Below are positions 10,526 to 20,000 of a stretch of DNA of 64,000 bases, in pieces (position 1 is the stretch's first letter; every line of letters begins with the position of its first letter). Made by a program: the position numbers and the translations under genes. The notes under the pieces were generated by a model. The model did no database searches. It was not told the DNA's origin and was given only the letters and a program-made list of their open reading frames with translations. The stretch is from NCBI GenBank assembly GCA_028551475.1, contig CM052354.1, forward strand, positions 25,505,258-25,569,257, in the 5' to 3' direction. This DNA comes from Casuarina equisetifolia. Lineage: Eukaryota > Streptophyta > Magnoliopsida > Fagales > Casuarinaceae.

Positions 10526-11179
10526 GAATTGGAAGTTTTCACGAAGGGCCAAACTCCAGGAAAAGTTCCTATAGTCTTCCGTGTCCCTGAAATTCCTTCC
10601 GTTGGGAGAAATGGTGTTTGGGTATTTATAAATGGCAACTGCTTTAGAAATGCCGGTTTAGAATGTTGGAACGATGTTGGGTTGTGTTCAGTTTCAATAA
10701 GCAGCCCAAACATGGACATAAAAGAGTGTGGGGACCGTCTTGTGCTTAAGAATGATAGTTTAGAATGTTATGAAATTATCAAAAGCATTTCTCCGCATGA
10801 TTTGGATTCAGAAACTCTTCAGGATGCCTTCTATGAGGGAGGTTTTGGGGTCTTTGGCCACATGATGCCAGGGGAAAAGAGGAAAGAAAGGAAGGAGAAA
10901 AAAGGTGTTGGAATCTATGAAGAAGGGGAAAGGGAAGGTGTAGAAATCTGGGAAGAAAGGGAAGAGGAAGGTGTAGAATTCTCTGAAGAAGGGGAAGAGG
11001 AAGGTATAGACATCTTTGAAGAAGGGGAAGAGGAAAAAGGCAAAATCTGTGAAGAAGGGGAAAAGGAAGGTACAGACATCATTGAAGAAGGGGAAGAGGA
11101 AGGTGTAGAAATCTGCAAAAAAAAGGGAAGAGGTTGTGAAAGAGAGGAAGAGGAAGAAGGTAGGTGTAGAAATCTGTGA
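10505..11179 (+). pseudogene. TNL C-terminal frame with acidic 11-residue repeats
   Basis: The TNL-derived frame begins at 10,526 (the ATG at 10,505 lies in the LTR and is not a real start). It covers the end of copy B, then six perfect-length 33-bp units (10,913-11,110) encoding 11-residue Glu-rich repeats of the form I-x-E-E-G-E-E-E-G-V-E. It ends at TGA 11,177 after a frame change at an eight-A run (11,117-11,124). The downstream basic repeat frame (11,136-11,744) would be continuous with this one if that run were one A shorter. No known function is assigned to such tails. Confidence 0.6.
10913..11110 (+). repeat. 33-bp coding minisatellite, acidic units
   Basis: Six head-to-tail units of 33 bp, each starting ATC/TTC and containing GAAGAAGGGGAAGAGGAAGG or close variants. 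The unit length is a multiple of three, so copy-number change keeps the frame. The + strand is almost free of pyrimidines apart from a few T and C positions per unit. Confidence 0.9.
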
Positions 11180-11538
11180 AGAAGGGAAACAAGTTTTGAA
11201 AGAGAGGAAGAGGAGGAAGGTAGGTGTAGAAATCTGTGAAAAAGGGAAACAGGTTTTGAAAGAGAGGAAGAGGAAGAGGAAGAAGGTAGGTGTAGAAATC
11301 TGTGAAAAAGGAAAACAGGTTTTGAAAGAGAGGAAGAGGAAGAGGAAGAAGTTGGGTGTAGAAATCTGTGAAAAAGGGAAAGAGGTTTTGAAGGAGAGGA
11401 AGAGGAAGAAGGTAGGTGTAGAAATCTGTGAAAAAGGGAAACAGGTTTTGAAAGAGAGGAAGAGGAAGAGGAAGAAGTTGGGTGTAGAAATCTGTGAAAA
11501 AGGGAAAGAGGTTTTGAAAGAGAGTAAGAGGAAGAAGG
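11161..11538 (+). repeat. 60/66-bp coding minisatellite, basic units
   Basis: Six tandem units of 60, 66, 66, 60, 66 and 60 bp, each starting TAGGTGTAGAAATCTGTGAA or TGGGTGTAGAAATC. The 6-bp difference is one extra AGGAAG. Read from 11,136 to the stop at 11,742-11,744 this encodes repeats of VGVEICEKGK followed by QVLKERKRKRKK. The unit evidently derives from the same ancestor as the 33-bp array just upstream, sharing GTAGAAATCTG and GAAGAGGAAG words. Confidence 0.9.
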
Positions 11539-11810
11539 TGTTGAAATTTATGAAGAAGGGGAAAGGGAAGGGGAAGAAGGTGCAGAAATCTGTGACAAAG
11601 GGAAAAAGGAATGTGTTGAAATTTGTGAAAGAGGGGAAGAGGAAAAAGGTGTTGAAGTTTGTTGTGTTTCCTATTTATAAAAGTTTTTTTCTTTTCTACA
11701 AGTTGGCTAAAAGCAAGAGTGAATTTTCTATGAATGGAAGCTGAAGAAGAAGACGAAAGGGAGGAAGAAGAAAAGGAAGACTTCGAGTAAGGACAAGAGG
11801 AAGAGGACTG

Positions 11811-11834
11811 ATAACTCTATTTTTATAGAGTTAT
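11811..11834 (+). other. Perfect hairpin at the solo LTR start
   Basis: ATAACTCTAT, four T, then ATAGAGTTAT: a 10-bp stem with a 4-base loop, two bases inside the LTR edge. Role unknown. Confidence 0.85.
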
Positions 11835-12080
11835 TTTACCTATTTTAGGCAATAAATAACTTTAATAATTGTGAGAAAACATTTGAACTCCTCTTTATTT
11901 ATCTAAATTTATCTTGTTTATGCAGCATAAGAAGGCAAGGAGAAAAGAAATGAACATGGAGAGCCTAATGCTTATTGTGTGGCAAAATCGTAATATCAAG
12001 ATCAAGAGAGTTAAAATGGACTTGGGCTTTGAATGATTGTTATTAGATTTTATTGTTATTGGGTTTTCTAAATAATTAGA

Positions 12081-12155
12081 AAACCTAATCATATTAGGAG
12101 TTCAAAGCCTAATTAAATTAGGAGTTCAAAACCTAATTAAATTAAGAGTTCAAAA
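12081..12155 (+). repeat. 25-bp tandem repeat inside the solo LTR
   Basis: Three imperfect units of the form AAACCTAATTAAATTAGGAG plus TTCAA, followed by a fourth diverged unit. Such small arrays are common in LTR U3 regions. Confidence 0.8.
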
Positions 12156-13110
12156 CCCAATTGTTTTAGATCTCTAAGACCCAATTCTACTAGGATAAGA
12201 GTAGCTCTAAACCTAAACCCTATTTAAGAGAAAAGAAGAGGCAAAAGAAGGGGGAGGAGGAAATTGAGCACAACTCAAGAAAAAGGCCAAGAATTCAAGG
12301 TTTTCTTGAAAAGAAGACAAAAAGAGTGACAGACTTCTTGTTCTTGGATTCAAGATGCCTTCTTTATTTCTTATTACCATTCTTCCTCATTATTTCTTTA
12401 TGTTTTAGTTTATTTTTGTTAGAGCTACGATGTAATCTAATTATGATGGTATGAATCTTATGATTATTATGTTTTGCAAGATATTTTATTTATGTGAGTT
12501 ATATATTATTATGCTTAATGCTTTTAAGTGATTGGCCACCACTTGAATGATTTGATGTGCATGTTTAAGACTGAGAGGTAATAATATGTAATTGCTTCTT
12601 ATAATATATAACCATGAATTAAATGTGGATAGACATATACCATGTTGTTTGTGTGGCTTTTGGTGATAAGATAATCGAAAGATTTTTTGTAAACTGGGAA
12701 TGTTCATATATCCTAATGCATTTGGTTTGTTTCAATTCACATATAGAAATATAGTGAATTAATGAACTAAGTAGGTTTACTATACCTAGACATAGGATAG
12801 TAAATAAATTAGGAAGTTCCGCCATCACATAGATATTATCCCTCTTGCAAGCATACATAATCTACATTAGTACCTCATAGTTATGGTGAAATCGGACACT
12901 CTAACATATTTTGTGTATTTAGTTTTATTAAATTTAGTTGATTAGTTTATTTTCTATCAATTTGGATTTGTTAGATAAATTCTAGGAGTTGTTCACCGTT
13001 AGTAATTAGTTGGCATAGTAATCATCAATCTCTGTGGGACGATACTTTTGTTATCATTATATTACTTGTTTGACATGTTCACTTGCATTTAAAATTCACC
13101 GAACAAGGAT

Positions 13111-14430
13111 GAACTATTTTGTTGAGTGGCAAATCTAATAGCTAAGTGAAAACCCAATGAACAACATGTGAACTGATCTCTTCACAGGGAAAGACAGGAA
13201 CATTAGCTGAGAGAGAGATCCTGAAGATGTTAACAAAGTCGGAATCGAAATAGGACACTTACCTGAGCACTAGAATTGGAAACATTTGCATCGCAGCTTG
13301 AAGATGAAAATTTTGAAAAAGCGGAGGATCTGGCTGTCTTGAAGAAACATGGAGCCCTGTCATGATAAAACATGGAGGCCGAAACAACTATGGAGGCCCA
13401 TTATGCTGATTTCATGTACAAACTCGGTGTGGGATTTTGGAAGACAGCAACTGAAGGGATTAAGAAGGAGATCCAAAGGAATACGAGAGGATAAACAAAG
13501 TTCATGTACATCATATACATGCATCTGCACTTGCTTTTGTTGTCTTCTTAAAGTTAAGAATGTATTTTTTTCTTCTTTTTGAGTTGTTGTATCTTTGGAA
13601 ATATAGGTTTATTTAAACACTTAGTTTTTGGTCTAGCAATGATTATAGAATGGGGGGTAGACCCTAAGTATTTTAGTGTTAGCCTAGAATCCTGTGGTTG
13701 TTGCATTTGGTTTGGTCTTGAATTTCACCACCACAACCACACCCCCCCCCCCCCCCCCAAAACCCCAATATTAGGGATTCCCACAGTTTTCACATTTTTC
13801 ATTATTTTGGAGTAATGTTTTTGATATATGGTAAGAAGATCTCCTCTTTAGACTCTTTGGATTTTTGCTATCTCTAATTGCATTGAATTTTGTATAACTC
13901 TTTACTTTTTCTATACCTTTATTGTGAAAGAGGTGGCATATATTATTATGGTTTTCTCTTTACATTCTTTGAATATTCCCTTTAAAATTTTCATTATAAA
14001 AATATTCATATTTTTCATATAACAAATCTTGGAAGAAAAATAGACACAAAAAATCTCCTTTGGAGAAGTACCTCATTATAGAGATGTGCACATGGATGAA
14101 AACTCCAAACTAAAATCTTTTATTATAAATTTGAGTTTTAATAAAACTTTGGGTTCTATGTATTAAATCTTCTAAAAAAATTTGAATTTGATAGCTTCAA
14201 TCTTCATTTTCTTGTGTTTTGGCACTAACAATTTAGGCACAGGTTATGGAGAATATATTAGAGGAAGTCTTGTTTTGCATTAGAGATGGTGAATACACAT
14301 CTACAAACTCCAAGGAGAAGGTTGAAATAAAGAATTAGGAGAATAATTTTCATGAATATTATTTTGTGAATGATGTTTCTATCTAAGACATCCCAAGTAA
14401 ACACCTTAAATAGAAAAATGGGACAAAGAA
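13111..14430. other. Sequence right of the solo LTR; exon-like fragments of unknown kind
   Basis: Probably contains the 3' end of whatever transcript the resistance gene once made. Two short open segments have protein-like composition: 13,276-13,365 (30 codons including stop, with FASQLEDENFEKAEDLAVLK) and 13,379-13,495 (YADFMYKLGVGFWKTATEGI). They are in different frames and I do not recognise either. A 17-C tract lies at 13,742-13,758. From 13,800 on the DNA is AT-rich with no feature I can support. Confidence 0.3.
13742..13758 (+). repeat. Poly-C tract
   Basis: 17 consecutive C followed by AAAACCCC. Homopolymers of this length are error-prone in assemblies. Confidence 0.9.
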
Positions 14431-17400
14431 TCATAAAATCCAAATGACCAGAGTAGAATATCTTGGTGAAACTGCATTATGTGGTGGGGAGGAAAATTTT
14501 AAATCTAGATTTGATTCTTCCTACAAGCACCCAAAGCAGATGGATGCCCAGACAGAAACCAAGATGGAAGTGGGTCCGTCATTGCACTCACGTTTGGTAA
14601 AAGATGATGCTGACTTGGGCATTATCGTCACATAGCAGAATATTTCACAAATATCAAACTTTACACTAAAAAGAGCCCTTATGAATCCTTATTAGAAAAA
14701 GCTTGTCATTCTTGATGTGAATGGATTGCTTGTTAATGTTGTTTTATTTTTTTGTTCCTTTTGGATATTAAGGAGACATAATAATATTAAGAAAAGGAGG
14801 TGAAACTGAAATCTAAACATAAATTTAGAGTTTTGGCTTGTATACGCAAATCTAACTAACTGTCCGCACCCACCCCCCGACACCACAAAACACACGCAAA
14901 GCTTTTAAGAGGCCTTTTTGTGATGGTTTTCGACGATTCTGTTTTGACAGATTTGATGTTGGTATTTGGTCATCTAGAACTAAGTAATGTTTCAGTTAAT
15001 GAATGGTTCTCTCTCTTAACTTGACTCATTTTATTGTTGCCTAATTGTTTTTTTTTTTTTCAAGTATAGGGTCTTTACATTGGTGCGCCAAAAACTTTAC
15101 TTTATGGTGATTGACCATTGTGCTTACTCAGTTCACTTGTTGAAATGCATAGGAGAAACATGGACAGGCTGATTGATTTTCTTGTGGGAGATATTAGACA
15201 CAAGTTGCTCTTCCGTTGGGTGATTCCATTTTGGATCTTTGCCCTTGCTTTGAGAAAATTACATCCAAAGCTTGCACGGGACAGGTTGAGTTTTGGTACC
15301 ACTTTCTAGTTTGAAGCTCGTTTGACATGCAGTAAGTGGGTCAAACATTTCTTCTTAGGCATACATGGTCCACTTCCATTACACCCCTCACCATGATTAA
15401 CACTTTTACTGCGGTAATAGAAAATGCAAAATGATGGCTATGAAATTATGTGATATGTTATTAAAATTTTGTTTGGCATGAGTCATAATGCACTTTTCAC
15501 ATAAAAGGTTCATTCTGCTTTAATAGTGGCAAATAATGGTGCAACTTTCTTTCTTGTATACTCTTTCACAAGGGATGCATTTTTGTCCTATTGAAAAATT
15601 TAATTCATCTAATGTTTTGGATAGTACCTACTTTGAAGCCTTTGTTTAAGTAATTTTTTGAACTTGTGTGATCTTCATAATTTTAAAAGTATTAAGAAGT
15701 GTGTTTCTATTTGATTATTGTTTGAATGCTATGGAGAAACTATAAAATGCATACCTTATATTTTTCTTGTTAAATCATCTTCAGCTTAATGCAATGCTTT
15801 GCCATTGTGATAAGGTGTGCCAACCAATTGATTGAACAGCTTCCCAATATATTTGCCTTAGTACATTGCACTTAAATTTGGGAACTTGTGAATGCAAATG
15901 AGGTTGTTGGAATAAGTTGCAATTTTTTTAATAGATATCGTATTAGTACATTTTTTAGGACTAGTTGTCCTTACCATCTTAACTACATCCATTTTAAACA
16001 ATGCATATTTAGATAATAATGTTCTAACTATTGATGTTATGCAAGATCAATCACACTTACTAGTACCAGATTCATTACTATTGAGAAAAAAGACAAGCCT
16101 TTGGTTTTGAAAGAACTCAAAAAATTATGAGAAAAGTTTGAACTCAATTTCTTATGGTAAAAGAAGGATTATAATGGAGCAAATACATAATTGTTGGATG
16201 ATTCTCCATACAAGGCTTTACTGAGTTTGGTTTGCTAATTAACTCTATCCTCATTTGATTTTATCACTTGGCAAATATGACATTTTCTAGCATTTTGGAT
16301 TATATCTCAAATCTTATATTGTTTATTTTTCTCATCTTTGCACCTTGTCTCTGTTTTAAGTGCCTACAACAATATCTCCACATACATATCAGTATAGGTA
16401 CCTTGATGATAGAGTATTAGGTGAGTCAGGCATTGATGGAAAAGTTTTCTCTTCATTTCTTATATAAATCAATCTTTAACCACTATTAACTATTTAATCC
16501 CTTCTTTATTTCTTTAAATTTTTATCACTAGAAATTGGTATGGTTGCATATGTCATTTGGATCATAGGTGAATGACTTGTAGTCAAGGATATACATGTTG
16601 CCCTCATTTACTTCTATGATAATTTTGTTGGTAGTCTTCCTCAATAACCTTATCTTTATTATACCAATAATGTTTTTTCAATTCCTTTTTTCATAATAGG
16701 CCTTGAAGATTGTTGTTCCATTGGATAGGGAAATTTACTATATTCTGATCACTACTTATCTAATAGGTGGGAAAGAAAAAGAAGATAATGGCCTTTTAGA
16801 GCACATGAAAGTTGACAAAACATATGGGAATGAGGAAACCCAGAAGTTACTAAGCACAAGACTGCAAAAACCTAAAATGGTACACGGCTTTTGATGAGTA
16901 CATCATATTAGTTTGTAGTTCATAGTCTGCACTTACATCTTGTGATCAATTCTAAGATTCAGAGCAAGTGGAACTATAAGGTATATGATAGTCATTTGTA
17001 AAAGGCAATGTTTAGCATATGACACTGGAAATACTTTTTGGTTAAATTTACCCATTTTCCCCAATGTTTGGTTGGAAATGGTTTGCACTTTACAAATGCC
17101 CAGTAGTTTTAAGTTTTGTTGTTTTCCTTTCTCTTAATGCCAAGAAATGGTATTTAGGAGTACTAATCTTCCAGTTATGCCTATGTTATAGTTTACTTTT
17201 ACTTTTCCTCTATTCATGCCTACATCCTTGAGCTATATAACTCTAAAACTAGAGAAGAGTATAAGTAATATTGTTGTCAACTTGTACATTAATATTTGCA
17301 AAATAAAAAAAAAAATCAGAAACTTCATATGATTTAGTTTAACAACAAAACTTAGAGTGTTTAAGAGAATAGATATAATCCGTTAACATTTATCTATTAA

Positions 17401-20000
17401 AAGTTTCAATGATTTTTTTTTCATTATAGTGATAAATGATTTGCATAAAAATTATTTTTTATCTTGTTTATGGGTCCTAATGACATTTATGACTAAGAAT
17501 GTTGACTAAATTATAATAGTTAGAGCGATAAGATTTAATACAAGATCAATCAACCTATGAATCAAATAATAACTTTCATTACATTTTATCAAATTTATTA
17601 TTTGGTTTTTCTAATTTCAATACATCAAGTGGATAGGGATTCTTGAACGAACTAAGACCTTTAGTTATATAACCTACATAAATCACCATGCAAAGCACAT
17701 TTAAACCAAGAACTAAAGCATCATACATTTTACAAAATAAATTTATATTCCCAATTAAGTGTTCTCAACATTTGAATAAGTATTTTTTTTTATAGATTTG
17801 ATAATGTGGGTAGCATTGAAAAATGTTGCTATAATGTTTAACATAGGAGTATTAACTAATCTCATAGTACCTTTAATCAATGATAGGAGTTATATCAACA
17901 TCATAATATCAAAAATATGTGGAGTCCTTTCCTATTATATTTAAAAGATATGTCAACATTACCCTAAATTATTCTTATAAAACTATTTATAGACTTGAAA
18001 TTTTTTTTATCTGGTCTAATAGTATCAATTTTGCTACTCGAAGTTCATAAATAATTTCTCATACATGGATACAAGCTTTATCAACTCAAGGAAATTGTCA
18101 AAAAAATTTAGATAGGTTAATAGTTAATTTAATCTTAATCAATTGTTTGTTAGTTTTATATCCATTATCTTTGTAGTATGTTGGGATTGATCTTTAAAAT
18201 GTGATAACACGAAAAAAAACACTATTGTGGGGTGAACAAGCCTTTTTTTTTTTTCGAATTTGTGCCCAAAGAGTAGATGATTGCCTTTGTGAATTTTCTT
18301 TCAATTACTTAAATTTTCCAATAATAAATGCACCAGTTTTTTTAAGAGATAATTAGATTAAAAAACATGAAATGTTTGTTGAAAAGAAGTATTATAATAA
18401 TGGCACATTTTGTCTTGGGATGATTGAAATTTTTAATGGATTTTAACCTATCATTCTTAAAATACCTAATTCTTAGTATCTTAGAAAAGTCTTGCTTCAA
18501 AATTCAAGCTTGAGGATTAGATGTCAAAGAAGACACTATAGAGTTTGAATTAGCTTTTTTTTTTCCTTAAAGAATGCATGAGTTGTTTGAAATAGATAAT
18601 CTCTTTTAACATTTATCTCCAAATAAAAATAGTTATATATTGTAATTGTTGGTGTATCTAGCAACTAGGTGTCTCAAGGAGGAAAGGAGGAGAATGTTGA
18701 ATTGAGATACTTGATAATTCCTCCTATTTAAAATTAAGTTGATATTTTCAGTGTATGTTTTTGGGTGATGTATTGGTTTATGTTTTTGATGCACTGATTT
18801 TTTAGGATAAATGTTGTTGGTTCTAATTTATATATTTGAAGATTTAAATTAAGGGCAATAATGAAACTAGAATGTCACTCACTAATCACACATACATTCC
18901 ACAACGAACCAAAAATAAGATATATAGGAAAAAAAGATTCAAGAAGTTCAATCGAAATCACTTTGGAACATACATTCACTATTTTTATAGTTCAACCAAC
19001 TAGAATATTTCCACTAAGCTCAATCCACGTGAATTTTAATAGATTTAATCCAAATCTCTTACACTAGTTTTTCTAATCCCAAAAAATTGTTGTGCCTATA
19101 TCATAATACAAATGAAAATCCAAGCTTAAGATTACTTGCTTAAGCCTAGTTTGCACCTTAAGTTTTCTTTACATAAACCTTAATTTTTCTTCTTTTCACT
19201 TATTGATCAATACAAGCAATCAAAGCTACCATGCTCATCATAGTAAATTATGTTTTTTTGAAACATATTGAAGTTAAGTGTTATTTCGTGAGAAGCCTAT
19301 AAAGAGATTGATTAAGATCATACATGTAGGAACTATACAACAACCACTAAATCTATTAACCAAAGTATTGGGTGTCATATGACATAGCTCACTTCTATTT
19401 TCCTCAACCATCATTTCATATTATTGAGTAACCAACTTTTTAGCAAGTGGTGCATGCTATTAGCATCAAAAAAACCAAAGTTTGTATTTGAGATTCCAAT
19501 GTAGGCCACTATTGAGTTTGCATTATGTCTTATGATTGAAGATATAACAAAGTTTAGTGTTATATTGTTTTCAAACATTTGTCTATGATAAATCATTCAT
19601 TTTATTATCATGAAAATGCCTTTCTTTTTTAGATATACATGATCTAAATGAACAATCTAATAAAAGAGATTGTCATATTCCAATCAAAGTATTACTATTA
19701 AAATTTAATAAATAAACAACAATTCAATAAAAATCATCTTTCTAGAAAGGATAAAGATAAAAAATTTTTAGCATGATAATATCTTCTAGCACTTATTGGC
19801 ACTAAACAAAATCTCATTATCTTAAAAATAAATGTACCTGCAATAGAGTAAACCTATCAAAGTTATAGCATTGATGATATATCATCATCCAAAACTATAT
19901 TCCTAAAGCTCTAAAAATAATGGCTTGCATAATAAATCAAACAACCTGTGAGATCTAAAGATAGAGAAAAGAAGCAAAGCAATTCATCATAAGAGTTGTT
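14431..20000. other. Gene-poor AT-rich region
   Basis: No gene supported. Three short + strand open segments (14,444-14,635; 15,118-15,309; 16,703-16,894) have plausible amino-acid composition. The third follows an acceptor-like TTTTTTCATAATAG. They match no family I know and do not join into a frame I can defend. The rest, especially 17,250-20,000, is very AT-rich with many homopolymer runs, which suits old decayed repeat DNA. Confidence 0.35.

Larger units (their letters stand above)
4680..10870 (+). pseudogene. TNL post-LRR unit, copy B, split by the copia element
   Basis: The copy is homologous to copy A but in two pieces: 4680-5213 on the left and 10,526-10,870 on the right. The left piece contains CPSLTSSE, TVTWGPTVTS, SWGYALFIV and GEIHE. 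The right piece starts with ELEV and contains PSVGRNGVWVFI and KECGDRLVLKND. Aligning both to copy A shows that they meet at GAATT and that the frame across that point was intact before the insertion. Other damage in the left piece is a TAA near 4788 and a TAA near 5026. Unlike copy A there is no intron between the CPSLTSSE and TVTWGP segments; the sequence is open and longer there. Confidence 0.75.
845..11744 (+). pseudogene. TIR-NB-LRR (TNL) disease-resistance gene, decayed and split by a retrotransposon
   Basis: Relic of an intracellular plant immune receptor: the TIR domain is an NAD-cleaving signalling module, NB-ARC a nucleotide switch and LRR/C-JID the effector sensor. The chosen start is ATG 845; the open frame upstream of it lacks an ATG. 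Exon 1 (845-1326) encodes TIR, exon 2 (1467 to about 2556) NB-ARC, and later exons (about 2668-3730) LRR. The post-LRR C-JID-like region is duplicated (about 3,565-4,660 and 4,680-5,213 plus 10,526-10,870) and followed by charged repeats. Disruptions: stops at 2014, 2218, near 2743 and 2916, and at 3148; frame changes near 2270, 2430 and 4055; an apparent exon 2 donor GT changed to AT near 2557; the copia insertion. The GLPLAL box reads GLSLAL and MHD reads MHN. A functional product is very unlikely. I cannot see whether a truncated TIR or TIR-NB protein (845-2016) is made. Confidence 0.9.
11809..13105 (+). mobile_element. Solo LTR, probably Ty3/gypsy (Tat/Athila-like)
   Basis: Begins TGATAACTC and ends GAACA, length 1,297 bp. 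It is flanked by AGGAC (11,804-11,808) and AGGAT (13,106-13,110), a five-base target-site duplication with one C-to-T difference. The final 100 bases contain a CTGTGGGACGATAC block of the kind found near the 3' end of Tat/Athila LTRs. No internal domain or second LTR is present, which fits LTR-LTR recombination. The orientation is taken from that block. Family assignment is from general pattern memory only. Confidence 0.65.

Noticed and set aside
10915-11118. Minus-strand Ser/Pro-rich frame
   Set aside because: Antisense of the acidic minisatellite; stop-free only because the repeat is purine-rich.
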